Part shown: in pieces, positions 11,301 to 23,500 of the stretch
Layout: every line of letters begins with the position of its first letter
How positions within the stretch are numbered: position 1 is the stretch's first letter
Assembly: GCA_001584585.1 (NCBI GenBank)
Contig: LSYV01000003.1
Span: forward strand, 2,732,256-2,764,490
Reading direction: 5' to 3'
Source: Gonium pectorale
Lineage: Eukaryota > Chlorophyta > Chlorophyceae > Chlamydomonadales > Volvocaceae
Length of the DNA stretch: 32,235 bases
Program-made: the position numbers and the translations under genes
The notes under the pieces: model-generated
Database searches by the model: none
The model's input: the letters and a program-made list of their open reading frames with translations, nothing else
What the model was told of the DNA's origin: nothing

Positions 11301-14300
11301 AACGCACCTGCGGCAGGCCCCCCTCCACGTCCCACAGCGTGACCATGCCCAGCGACGCGGTGGCTGACATCTTGCCGTGGTCCTTGTTCTTGAAGATCCA
11401 GTGCACCGAGTCGGATCCGCCTGGAGGGTGGAGGGTGGAGGGCGACGGGTGGCGGCCGCACACGCAGTTGGCCAAGGCCGCGAGCAGGTGTGCTGGGACA
11501 TGCCCAGGGGTGCTTCATACACAGGGGGCCAACGCTGCGTGGACAAGCGCAACGGCGGCTGTCACCACGTCAGGAGATGCGCAGCTGGCACGGCGACTGC
11601 TAGGACGGTAACACAGGGCCAGGGAAGGACCGGCTTGCCGCGCTGCCCTGGGCAACTCCCCTCCGTCCGCCCCTTTTGCCTCCCCGCACTGCACCGCCCC
11701 CGCTGCCGCCGCACCTTCACCGCCCGCCGCCACCGTCACCAGCTTGTCCTGCCCAAAGCCCGCGTTTACAAAGGCGTTGACGAACGTGGCGGCCAGGTTG
11801 GCGCGCGCGCTGTCGACGGCGGCGGCGCCCGCGGGCGCCCGGCCCTCGGTGAGGTGCGTCTTGTAGACGTCCTCGGGCGTCTTGGCCTCCACCACGTCCA
11901 GGTCGCGAGCCAGGGCCAGGAAGTGCTCGCTGAGCTTGGAGTTGGAGATGACCTCGCGGAGCGACTGCGGGACGCGGGGAGAACGCCGAGGGGACAGCGG
12001 CAGCGGCGGGCCCGGGGAAGGCGTTTCGGTGGGTTTTGGACCGAAATCAATCAATCAGTCACCCACTTCAACCTGCCTTCCTGGATGCCGCATTCAAACA
12101 GGTTTCTAAGCCTTGCGCCCATCGCGCGTTGTGGCCGGTTTTGAGATACAAACCCTTTCGCTGCGACCGCAAAGCGTGCAGACCGGCGAATCCAGGTTGC
12201 GCCGTGATCGCGCGCATTCCCCAACAAGGCGCCAAACAGCCATGCGGCTTCTCCCCTCCCCAAGGGGAAGAGACCACAGCTGTCACGGATCTAGGTCGCT
12301 GGAATTGGGCTGCTCAGCGATCTTCTTCGCGGGTCCTGGCGCCCAGAATGCAAAGGGACACCGCTCAGCCTTCGGCAAATCGGGACGACCTGCGCCTCTC
12401 CACTGAGAACATCTTCCAATGTTCCCCTGATACCCGAACAGGTGCCCATCCGCCCATGCGCCCGCCCCACCTCCCGCAGAGCGTCGTCCTCCACAGCCGC
12501 CGGGCCCTCCTCCAGGTTGATGGAGAAGCCGTGCCTGGGACGGGGGCGGGAAAGAAGCAGGAAAGAGGAGTGGAAGGCGGCGCCCCACAGGCCAGGGTGC
12601 TGGTGCCAGTCTGACACACGCAGGAGCGGAAAGGTCCGACCCACGGGTCCTTCGGATGCTCTGCCAGTCCTACTGTTCGCATAGACATACACACACGAAC
12701 GCCGCCTGTTTGCGAACTGTCGCTTTGATCAGGCCTCATGCATAAAGAACACATGCACGCAGTCGCAGGCTGTGTCACAAGGGATCAGCAGCTTCGGCAT
12801 GCAGCATGACCGTGCCTGGGCGCTGCGTCCACGCGGAGCACCCCGCACCCCGCACTCCGCACATGCGGCATTGCGGTCATTGCGAGCCCGTTGCAGTTCC
12901 ATACGTGCCTCGTGTACGCGCCGGCTGTGCCGGTAGTATGGGGACGGGCTATGATGTGGACGGCCGAATCTACTGCCAGGCCCCGTCCTCGAATGTACCG
13001 AACCTGACAGCCGCGCCCACCATCCGCGGGGTCACGGCGCCAGCACGTGGGACATTCCGTCGACGCCCTCCGTCCCCGTGCGCTGTTCCCTGCCCCCATC
13101 CTCCGCCCCCATCCTCCGCCCCCATCCTCCGCCCCCGCCCTACCGCGCCAGCAGGTAGCCCAGCTGCTTCTTGGCCTGCGGCTCGCCGCACGCCGCAAAC
13201 ACCGCCTCCACGTCGGGCCGGCTGTTGAGGCGCAGCGCCACGCGCAGCGCGTCGTGCCAGCGCGCCTGGCCCGTGTAGATGCGCAGCGCCAGGCGCAGCA
13301 CGGCGGCGTCGTCCGGCTCCGGCAGATAGGCGCAGCAGGAGGTCAGGTAGAGGCAGGTGCGACCAAAGTTCTTGCTGTCCACGTGCGCTTCCAGCAGGTC
13401 CAGGGACTCCACCTGGATGCGGTGTCGGATCGGGGTTGAAGAATCACAAGGGCTGAGGTCGGGCTCCGGGCTGGGGATGTTGGGTTGGTTGGGTAGGGGG
13501 CAGGGTCAGCGGTAAGGGAAGCACACCGCTCCGTGCACGGGGGAACCCGTTCCCATTCTGTGCGGCTAGCGTGACGCCCAAGACCTGCTGAGTGTGTCGC
13601 ACTCCTGCTAATAGAACCTGCATGGCGTCAATCAAACGCGATAGCCCACAGCGGGAAAATCTTGTGACGGCCGCATTGTTGGCCATCGCGCTCCACAGAC
13701 TGCGGGACACCCTGACGCCCACAAACGACGCTTGCCGACAACTCGGCCATCTGACCAACGTCTCGCAGTCGCAGCTACCGACTAGCGTATTGCCGTTTTG
13801 CCGAGCCCGAAGTGCCGCCACCACGCCCACATACTCCTGTACCCTCAGCCCAGCGTCCCCTCCGACTCTTGAGCTTCCTGGCCCTCCGACTCCTCAGCTC
13901 CCCGGCCCCGCCGTCTCTCAAGCTCCCTTGGTCCCACCTCCAGCAGCAGATCCACTGCCTCCGGCTCCGCGTTGTGCGTCATGTGATACGGCACAATCTG
14001 CTTGACCAGAGCCATAAGGTCGTCCACGTTGGCTGCCGAGTCGGCCTCCCGCCGCACGCGGAACTCTTCCGCAATCTCCCCCGACAGGTGGCGGATGTAC
14101 TCGTGCCCCCAGATGCCCAGCTCTGATGCCGACCCCGCAAGCCGGTACTTGAGGACCTCCCGGGAGAGCTCCTTGGTGGTTGCCAGCACGGAGATTACGT
14201 CCGCCAGGAGGGCACGGTTTTCAGCCTGCTCACTGGGCATGGTCTCAAACCGCGCCTTGAGGGCGTCGTATTGCGGCCGCAGGAACTTCAGGGGCTTTGG

Positions 14301-14540
14301 CACGCTGGTCATGCTGGCTGTCGCGGAGCGAATTTCCGATATCATGCTGTTCAGCGCCAGCTTAACGACGCCTGGCTCCGCGTCCCCCAGCCGCTCCACC
14401 ATCATTTCTAGATTGGTTTTGAGCGCCAGATCCTCTTCGCTTAGCTCCGGCTCCTTGTCCTCCTCCTTGCCCTTGGCGCCCTTCTTAACATCCTTGCCCT
14501 CCTTGCCCCCCTTTGCCTTGTCGTCGCTAGGGGCGACCAT
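5369..14540 (-). CDS. RPN1: 26S proteasome regulatory subunit RPN1 (PSMD2), complete, 17 exons
   Basis: RPN1 is the large scaffold subunit of the 26S proteasome base; it binds ubiquitin receptors, shuttle factors and the deubiquitinase UBP6/USP14. Exons from the ATG: 14540-13938, 13412-13144, 12534-12471, 11964-11721, 11420-11308, 11009-10971, 10505-10391, 10109-10009, 9690-9610, 9299-9186, 8748-8659, 8418-8356, 8080-7979, 7453-7291, 6867-6703, 6365-6144, 5520-5369. All junctions are GT-AG and in phase; total 2700 nt, 899 residues, against about 890 in plants. Residues 8-30 are a Lys/Glu/Gly-rich tail. Recognised blocks include [88 protein letters not shown] and KPKTITG-like [17 protein letters not shown] near the C-terminus. 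The proteasome/cyclosome repeats occupy roughly 395-760, with repeated GLGL and AYAGTG-type motifs. Exon 4 has a second usable donor six bases on (11715), adding Glu-Gly. Introns are 240-623 nt. Confidence 0.97.
7668..7753. repeat. 12-bp direct repeats flanking a 62-bp segment in RPN1 intron
   Basis: GCAAACATTAGG occurs exactly at 7668-7679 and again at 7742-7753, with 62 bases between. A run of ten A residues lies just upstream at 7633-7642. The location is the 525-nt intron between RPN1 exons 13 and 14. The arrangement resembles a small insertion with target-site duplication, but no terminal inverted repeats were seen in the 62 bases. Confidence 0.7.
9019..9060. repeat. 22-bp imperfect tandem duplication in RPN1 intron
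   Basis: The unit beginning ATGA(T/C)TACCCAGGTTGCA is present twice head to tail (9019-9040 and 9041 onward), with two mismatches. It lies within the 437-nt intron between exons 10 and 11 of RPN1 and looks like a recent local duplication. Confidence 0.75.
13093..13137. repeat. 13-bp G/C-rich minisatellite at an RPN1 splice donor
   Basis: Three exact copies of CCCCCATCCTCCG (13093-13105, 13106-13118, 13119-13131) are followed by a partial fourth. On the transcribed RPN1 strand this is a series of G5 runs starting within seven bases of the GT donor of the intron after exon 2 (GT at 13142-13143). Confidence 0.9.
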
Positions 14541-16226
14541 TCTACACCTACGCCGCTGCGGTGCGGCCCTAGATCAGCTCAAGCGTCTCGTCAGGTGCGC
14601 AGATCGCGTGTATGATGGAAGAATACAAGATGGGGGAATGACAGCGTTGGGAATGCAGTTACTTACAAATGTATCTACTGGATGAATGAATGTTTAGAGT
14701 TTGGCTCAGTGTGCTGTACAACACACAACGTTATGGCAACAGGTAAGGTCTGCAAAGGGAAACTAGTTGTATCGTGGTTCCATTTCAAAAGCAATGCAGT
14801 AATTTAGACATCGCATGAGGGGCAGACCAACGCGATGCCCCACATACACAGGCACGCTGTGCACCCCGGCTTCCACCTCATTGGGCACGCTTATGTGGTT
14901 ATGATGCTTTTTCTATGCAGAATGCTTCTGTCCGCTATGTTGAAATCTTATAGATTTGCATTTGCACACGTCGCACGCTGTTTTTTGAGCGCATGCAGAC
15001 CATCTGTCCCATACCAGACCTGACCGACTGCATGCTAGCGATAAAGAAGCTCCAATGGCATACGCGGTTCCGCCGCCGGATGATTGCATGCCCGTAGCGC
15101 AGCAGCGTGCGGCTGCTGATGCAGGCGGTCAACTGGCTGGGCCGAGTGCCGCCAGCTTTGCGGGACAATTCGCTCGCTACCCAGTAGCCGAGCGCCGATG
15201 GACCGGTGGGGAACGAAGGTGAGGGTGCGACATGGAAGTGAAGCGCTTGCGCAGCTGGAGTGTACGGCAGCGGTTCCTACGGACACAGAACGCTGGAGAG
15301 GTGCCGGGAGGGGCAGCCACAAGGCAAAGGGCCCAGAAGTGCAGGCGGCTGTCTGTTGGGCGCATACCCGCCGCCCTCGGCCTCGGCTCCGCTCGTCGCC
15401 CCAGTAATCCCCAGTCGTCGGATGATGGGGGGCGGCGCCCACAGACTTGGGAGGGAGACCAGGTGTCGTGCACGCTGACCGTCCAACGTGCGATTTACGT
15501 GCACACCCGTGACCTCCCCCCCCCCCAGTACAAAGTGATGAATGGGTCAGTGCCGTGGGGAAAGTCCGTCTGGGCAGGCCCGCGCTCGCGGTGTCAGTGC
15601 TGTGCCAGTCTGTCCGCGTGTTAGGTTGGGGGGGTGGGCTTGGGGTCCCGCCGCCTCCTCTGCTATGTGTCAGCAGTATATCAGCGACTACAACCGCGAA
15701 GGTATGCCACGGCACGTATCACTCGTCGCTGACATCGCAGTTTTGCAGATCGTCTTCAAACCTTTCCAAGACCGTCGTTCCTCCTACTACTGAGTGTGCG
15801 CTTCGGTGTCCACGACGCGACCCGTTTCCCGTTCCGTATTACCCCCCAGCGGGCAACGCAGAGAGACGAAGGTGTGCATGAGGGGTGCAAAACGAAAGGT
15901 ATGTGGAAGGAGCAACCATAACCCCCAACCGCTCGCCTTACGACAGTCATAACGCCCTATAGTACGGCATGCACGCTCGTCTTGCTAGGGGGCGCGCCAC
16001 TTTCCCCGACACATGGGGAGCGGCTAAGGTCTAGCCTGCAGCGCTAAAGGAACCACCGAACATGTCTCGCTGCTGTCAAACAAAACGGAATCGAAGGAAC
16101 GACGTGCGAAAGTCTGTCTGCTCGGCTCGGAGGGGTCAAAAAGAGGAATTCACGCGGTCAATGCCCTTTACGAATACTCATCCGCCAGCAGGACTGACTG
16201 ACGATCGGGGCTACTGTCGCTCATGG
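14541..16226. other. RPN1 upstream region and intergenic DNA
   Basis: It contains the RPN1 promoter and 5' UTR, but no TATA box at a fixed distance was recognised. The start codon context is TGTAGAATGG, with G at +4. A TTACA (TGTAA on minus) at 14663-14667 would end a minus-strand transcript coming from the right, yet no convincing minus-strand gene lies there. Open frames at 15035-15715 (minus) and 15232-15624 (plus) show no recognised motifs. Homopolymer C runs occur near 15519. Confidence 0.45.
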
Positions 16227-16246
16227 NNNNNNNNNNNNNNNNNNNN
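16227..16246. other. Assembly gap (20 N)
   Basis: Twenty undetermined bases. The length is probably a placeholder, so true distance across this point is unknown. The flanks contain no obvious repeat that would explain the break. Confidence 0.98.
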
Positions 16247-19200
16247 AGACGAGCGCAGCGCGACAACAAGCGCTGCGACGACTAAATAACCCAAGATCTG
16301 CACGACAATCACAACAGCGCCGTACACCGTACAACACACGCATATACACACGTCGACACGTGTCACAAGGACCGTGAAATGAACATGTACACCAAACGAA
16401 TACGACACAGGTGCCCCCCCCTGCTGCTGCTGCTGCGCCGCTGCAGACACGGCCCTTTGGCCATACCGTCTGTTGCGCAGCGCACCTTGTACCCGTGCGC
16501 CACTCCGCCCGCACAAGCTACCTATGCTGCCCTCGCAGCCCTGCCCTCCGGACACGTTTTGGTCCATATCACCAACGCACATGTCAAATGCGCACATGGC
16601 GCTTTCCAGTCGGCCGTCGCGTCGTACGGCATACTAGTACGCCGTACTACACGGTGTCCAGGGTTTCAGGCCTTTCAGTGGCCCGACAGGTTGGGCTATC
16701 TACCGAGCTCACTTCGACGGCAATTTAGTGTACGCTGCGTTCATATCGCAGTCGTGCACTTTTAACACAAACACTTGCTTAAGGCATAATGCCCTCATGC
16801 GGGCGCTGAGACGCGCGGCCGGCAGTTAGCGCACGGCTCCCGAGCGCACCAAAATACCCAGCCCACGCTGGCGCTTCGCGCTTACGCCTGGAGAGCCTCC
16901 TTCGCCCCTCAGCTCTCTGTGGTTTCGACGGTGGGGAGAGGCATGCGGCCCCAGGATTTCTACTAAGAATGCTTTCCAAACCACTGTCCCCCGCCCGTGA
17001 GTCCGCGCTGCCGGCAACCCAAGCACACTTAACGTTTGAGTTGTCGGCTGAGCTGACTGATCTCCTGCAGGTATTATATGAAAGTGCCCAATGCAAAACA
17101 ACACCCCGGCAGCGGATGTTGCAAGCGGGCAGGCAGTTTGGGACGTCTACCAGGTAACTCCTGCTTGCGGCGCACGCGCCGCACCCGGACCTCCCCACGA
17201 GCTCCTGCGAGGCTAGCACCGCCCTGGAACGGGTGCCCCCGCCCTGAGGTTACGCGCACGGCGAGAAACCGTGGCCGAGCACTGCTAGGAAGGTTTACAT
17301 GGCACAGCGTAATTACAAAGATGTGCTAATTGGTGTGGTGTTCCTGACAAGAGGAATGTAGGCATCGCGTCCCGTCGTGGATCATCACCTCACCGGCGCC
17401 GCTCTGCGAGTGCGCACAGGCGCACCTCCCGCCCCCGCGCACCCGTACGAAGGGACGGCTCACGGTCCGCACAGTCTTGGGGTATGACACGCGCGCTGGG
17501 TACCGCCTCCGCGCCCCATCGCGCCCGAATTTCGGCGCATCAAGCCGCGTTTTGCTCAGTAGGACAGCGCCTGCATGCCCGCCCCACGCGGTCCTGTCCG
17601 AAGACGCCAGCCCAGCAAGCGCCCATGCACTCAAATGACAGGACCGGCCTCCACAAGGACAGGACCCGCACAGCGGGCACCGCATTCAATACATAACGCC
17701 AAAGACAAGGTCGGGTAAATCAAGTCAGCATGCACGGAAGACAAAGGAGATCGGCTCACCGTAAAGAGCTCAGCGACCGCAAAACCAGACGAGGAGCGTA
17801 TATACGCAGGTACTCTGCAAAAGCGCTATGACAATCCTACAACTACAACGACTTCATTCGACAAAAGCCAACCGTGAAACTACATTGTTCCTCATTGTAC
17901 CCTCGTATCTTCGTGCCTGGTAGCGTAAGGTCCGAGAAGGCCCAGCACGAGCGGACACGCAAGCGCTCTGGCTCCATCCTGCGTGGTAGCGTGATTCGGC
18001 CGCGCTCGGCTTCTGACCGATCGTGGCAAACACACGGCACGGGTGAGGGGTGACTTCACGTGGCTATCCGCAGAGCACAACACGAACTCGGGGTTCACCG
18101 GGCAACGTCCATGGGGCTCGCGTCCCCGCCGAAACAGGACACAACCCCACATGCGCAACCACCCATGCGATCAAGCAGGCGCAAGCCCGCAGAGGCGTGC
18201 CCAAACAAAGCGCACGCCAGCTGGCGGCCAGCTGCTTGGAGCGATTATAGATGCAGTGAACCTCACCGCGCGCCACCTAGGTCAAACGCAACGGCGTCGC
18301 ATTCGAGCCTGCGACGTTAAGAAGGCCGGATGCGGCACGGCCAAACAATGGGGCCCGGCACAGCCGCCTCAAGAGCATCACTGCACTACGCCGCACCCAG
18401 TCCGAGGGTGTAGCTCGGGGGGGGGGGGGCAAGCTAGCAAAGCGGCGCGGCCCCACGCGTAGGCCCATCCGCTTTTCCTTCATTCCGAACACCTTCAGTG
18501 GTCGTCATTACGAAGAGCGAGACAGATATGGCCCGAAGCCCCAGCTACCCGACTGCAGACCGCGCAAAGCGTCGCTACGCAACCAGCTCAAGCACAATCA
18601 ACCCGCAGCACGACGCCTTCGTTATACCACAATTCTCGGAAGGGAGCCGAACCCGACAGCACCGATAGTCCATAATCCATGGATCGAGGAGACACAGGAA
18701 CTGCAAATTTTCTAATGAGGATGAGTGGGAGGAGACGGAGAAAGGAAGGAGACTGATTGTAGCTAGCAGCCGCCCACGCCAACGGGTCGACGGCTGCTGA
18801 CGAGTGCCGCATACGCGAGTTGTACGGAGCTGCACAGCGCCGAATGCAACGCACCGCATGGAAGCACAACGAGACCGCCCACGCCAACAGGGAACCGCCA
18901 TCAAAACCTCATCAGGAAACGTTCAGTGAGCGGAGCAACTGCACCCATGCCCATGGGCGTCGTGCCCGCGTGCGCGACTCCGACATAACCTGGGTGAGCC
19001 CACACTCGGCGAGCCCACACGCACACCTCGACAACGCGCGCGCCGCTGCAACGGAGTCGCGTGCAATAGCCAGCAACCAATGTTTGAACCCATGAAGTCC
19101 AACCCCGCAGTCATCCAGACCGGCAAACACACGGCAGCGAGCCAGGTAGTGTCTCGCCACGCAGGTCAATACGACATTCCTGCCTGCTCACCCTCGCGTA

Positions 19201-20553
19201 TCCGGAGCTCCGGCACGTGGCCGCCCAAGCCCCCGCATGGCCAGCCTCCACGGCGCCGCCGTTGAAGCAATGCGTTTTTGCGAATAATATCTGTGCCGTG
19301 CCTGACCAGCCTCCGCATGTGCTTGCCGGCCCACTATCGGCAGGCGTCGCGCCGCCAACACAAGGCCCTCCCAGGCTGGTTGCAAGTGCGCGCAGGCGGA
19401 CCTTCCCAACCTGCCAAACCAACCAACGTGTATCACCTGACGCTGACACGGGCCCGGGGGTCGTAATGCCCGACGCCCCGTCTCCGCGTAACCATCGTAT
19501 CGTGTGTCGCTTGCGACTTTGGACGGGCATCGCATAATATGGTGTTGCTTTGGCACCCAGCCGCAACGGCCAGCCGGATGCGGCCTCCCACAAGAACCCA
19601 TGCAACATCGCGCGCGCATTAATGCAATGCAGTCAAAAGCTCGAAGGCCATCCCCGCGTCAGGGATGCAATCGCTGCAGGCTCTTACTTCCGAAGCATGG
19701 GGCCGTCCCGACAACCGGTACCGCACGGGACAGGAAACAGGGCGCCCGACAGCGAATCTGAAATCCTCCACGAAATCTGCGACAATCTGGCCACGTCCTC
19801 CCATGCATTTTTCGTGCCCCTCTGCAAGACTTGCTCCGCCTCCTGCCTTCACCGCTCGTGCCCGGCCACACGGTGCGCAGCCACGGTCGCCAACTCGCCG
19901 GCCGGCCGCTCCACACCATGCCCACCGACTCCTGTCTCCGCCCCCAGGAACAGAACAGTGCCCTTTTGTGCGACCCAATACAGCGACCCAGGATCACCAT
20001 CATCCCAGTTTCGTCGGAACCACCGCCAGCGCCTACTTCGCGTACAGATACTTGGGGTCAATGCCATAGGACCACGTCAAACAATCAAGATATAAGCGAA
20101 CGTGCAAGACGCCAAATGCATACTTCAGGGCTGCCCTACACCCCGCGCCAAGCGGCGAACCGTACAACGCCGACGCGAAGCCCGCCGACGGTTGGAATAT
20201 GGCAAACCAGGAGCCGCTCCCACAGCCCCCGCCCCCCACATGGCACTGCAGCCGGCAGCAGATGAAGCTATACGCCCAACGAACCGGCGCGCGCGAAGGC
20301 ACCCAGAGTGCCCGCGCCGCTGCGTGCAGATGCTCCAACAGGCGACAGCGCTGTATACAGCCTTGATATGCTGGTTACGCGCACGACAGCAACACCACAG
20401 CAGTCAATGCAACAAGCCAGTTATCTTGCCATCCAGCGCATCCAGCCACATGGCACGATCCACATGCACAAACGCCCTCGGAATGCGAGCGGCAGCGACT
20501 GCAGGGGAGCTCCCGGCCGGGCCGCCCCCGCGCAGCGGCCGCAGCCGTGGCCT
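16247..20553. other. Intergenic DNA, no gene supported
   Basis: A long stretch ending at the stop codon of the kinase gene on the right, so its right part should include the kinase 3' UTR. No TTACA (minus TGTAA) occurs for more than 3 kb below the kinase stop; the nearest are at about 17295 and 17311. A G run of about 11 lies near 18420. Open frames on both strands lack recognisable domains or consistent codon use. Decayed mobile DNA is possible but was not shown. Confidence 0.4.
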
Positions 20554-23500
20554 TCAGCACTGCGCGGGGCCAGAGTGGCTGGAGCCGGAGCCGCCCGGCC
20601 ACGCCTCTTCCACAGACCCGTTCCGCAGGTCCTGCGAAGTCTCCGGCGACACGCGCTGCTGAGGCTGCTGCAGATGCGGCTGCGAGCCGAGGGCGGCGGC
20701 ACCGCTTGCGGCAGCGAACTGGCGGCTGCTGCCGCTCAGGCGGGAGACAGGCCGACCGCCGGGGCCGCTGCGCGGCGCAGGGGCGCCGGCGCCGGCCGGG
20801 CCGGTGCCGAGGCTCCCACTTCCTGCCCCAGGGCTGCCCGGGGCGCTGCCGCTCGCGTTGGCGTTTGAGCCGGGGGCCGAGTTACTGGTGCGGGTGAAGA
20901 GGACACGGCGCTGCGGGGCGGGGCGAAACACACGGCACGGGGCGGTGTCAGGCTCGTGCGCACCGCACTTGCCACATGGACTGGTGGACGCCAAGCACCA
21001 GTTGCGGAGCTCGCGCGACCCGCGATGGCAGCCCCACGTCACCAACTTGACGGTGCCAGCCGTAGCCGACCCCAGAGCCATACGTCCAGCGAGGAGGACA
21101 GCACGGCATGGTGCCGTCCCTCCTCAGCGCATGTCGGAACACACCAGGCAGAGCGAAGCTGCCAAGCAACAAGCAAACCCAGGCGCGCCGCAGGCTTCCC
21201 CCATACTGTACGGCGACTTGCCCCACCTGTAGCGCGCGGCGCATCCAAGGGTGCTGCAGCAGCTCCACGGCGGTGGGCCGCTCCTCGGGCCGCTCCGCCA
21301 GGGCTAGGCTGATGAAGTCGCGGGCGCCCGCCGACATGGAGGCGGGGAAGCTCAGCGAGGCGCGCGTCGCGTGGGCAGACAAGAAGGGCGAGGGCGCGGC
21401 GCCGCTGGCGTGCTGCTGGTGCTGCTGCGTGTCGGCGACAAACGGCGGGAAGCCGACAAGCAGCTCGTACGTCAGGACGCCGGTGGCCCAAACGTCCTGC
21501 GGGCGGTCAGCGGGGGTGGGGGCTGGGGCTGGGACTGCATGGCGTCAAGGGTCAAGCAGTGGGTCGCGTCGAGGCCACGTCAGGCTGGCGCGTTCCGTGC
21601 AAGGACTTGGGTGGTTTGACGGCCAATCCACGCCAAGCCCCCAGCCACCTCCGCCGAGCCCCCACAAGGTGCTCACCACTGCGGTGCTGTAGGCCAGGCG
21701 CGGGTCGTCCTTGTTGTCCTGTGGCCGGACCTTCATGGGGCAGCGCTCCACCTCGGGCGCCTGGCGGGCGGCGGCACGGCATGGCACGGCACGCCACGGC
21801 GCGTGGCGGGAGAGAAAGACTGTCTTAGGTACATGCGGAGCTGGAGGAGCCTATGCTTGGGCGCGAGCAGGCTGTAGGAGCAGTGAGCTAAGGGTGCGGG
21901 CTGGGCCGCACGTGCCACCCGGCTCGTAGGACAGGTGGGACCCACCATGTAGTCAACTGGGGGATGCCGTCGCAAGCGGATCGGCGGAGCCCGAGGTAGG
22001 ATGTGGACGGCGCAAGGGTTGAGATGACGATGGGGCGCGGCGAGAAGGCCGATGGGTAGGGGCCAGTTGAGTTTCGGGAGAGCGGGATCACCGGAGGGGG
22101 GCATGGGGCACAGCAAGGTCGGAATCAGGCCAGGGCAGGTCTAGGGGGCCCAGGTCTATCGACCCGTTCACATGAGTTGGCTGAAGCGGAGCCTTGGATG
22201 GCAGACATGAACCCTCGACTGCTGGGTCGCCAAGGCACGCATTCAGAACCAAGCAACCGAGCCGGTCGGGACTCACGTGTGCCTGCGCGCGTGACGGCCC
22301 GCTCGTTGTTGAGGTCAATCGACACGCCAAAGTCCTGCAGCACGATTCCCACGTCAGTTGGTATTGTTTGCAAGGAAAAGCGCGATGCCGCGCGGTGCCG
22401 CGCGGCGCGGCTCCTGCACCATCACGTGGTGCGCACTGTGGAGCAGAGCAAGGGCGCCTAGCCGCCAGCAACCCGGGTACCGGCAGCCGCACGCACGCGC
22501 CACGCACCGCAAGCTTCAGCTTCCAGTCGGCCGTGAACAGAATGTTCTCGGGCTGTGGGCATAGCGGCAATCAGGGCAAACCGTGAGAACAAATTTCCAG
22601 CTCAACGCAACGCCGCGCCCGCGCGGCGTTGCGTGAAGCCAAAGAGCGGGGGAGGGGAAGACACGCTGCGCGGCGCGGTGCGGGTATGCCCGTCACCCTG
22701 CTCGGTGCGGAGGGTCCCCACCTTGATGTCTCGGTGGCAGATGCCGCGAGCGTGCAGGTAGGCCAGGCCCTCCAGGAAGGGCAGCAGCACCGCCTCCTGG
22801 GCCTGCGGGCGCACAAGGGCCGGCGCGGGGTCGGCGAGTGAGCACGGCGCCACGGCATGTGGACCGCTGCAGGGCGCGTTTTGCAGAGGCGTGGTTCGTG
22901 AGGGGGAGGACACGCTGGAGTGCCCGGCAGCAAGGGCGGTATCGGGCGCAGCCCAGGACCGTGCGCGCCCAAAGTCGGTCTGACGCAGTCTGCGGCCTTG
23001 ACAGGGGGCTGCGATCCAATCGCCTCGGCCAAGCCGCAGCCACCTCCCGCTCCCGCCCCCCCCGGGCCTCGCAACAATACGGTACCTGCTCCTGCAAAGC
23101 ACCAAGAAGCAAAGGGAGGCGGGACGAACGCGTCAGTAATGGGCGTCCGGGGCTTTGCAACCGCCTTCAGCTTGGGGAAACGCCTCGCGCAGGCAGATCA
23201 CGGCACAGCACAATGCCTGGGCTAGCGAGGAGCCATCCGCCCTAGATCTCATGGCTGTCGGGAGGAGCCGTCCTTCTTCCCGGTAGGTAGGTAGGCAGGT
23301 AGGTAGGTAGGTAGGTAGGTCGCACCTCTGTCATGCGCCGTCGCATGGCTCGGTGCACGCCGTACAGGTCGCCGCGGCCCGCCCACTCCTGCACCAGCAC
23401 CAGCCGGTTCTCCTCCTGCGGTGTTGGGAGGCGGTCAAGCGCGCATTCGTTCCCAGATCGGCATCAGCAAACCAATTTGATGCGCTACCGCCGACTAACT

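Noticed and set aside
11377..12144. 255-codon plus-strand open frame
   Set aside because: It spans RPN1 exons 4 and 5 and their introns on the opposite strand. The RPN1 reading is strongly supported, and this frame shows no motifs.
14002..14685. 227-codon plus-strand open frame opposite the first RPN1 exon
   Set aside because: It is the antisense shadow of the 201-codon RPN1 exon 1, and its translation is Ser/Arg-rich with no domain.
15035..15715. 226-codon minus-strand open frame upstream of RPN1, with a TGTAA at 14663-14667
   Set aside because: The translation shows no recognisable segment or consistent codon use. The TGTAA is a lone five-base match.
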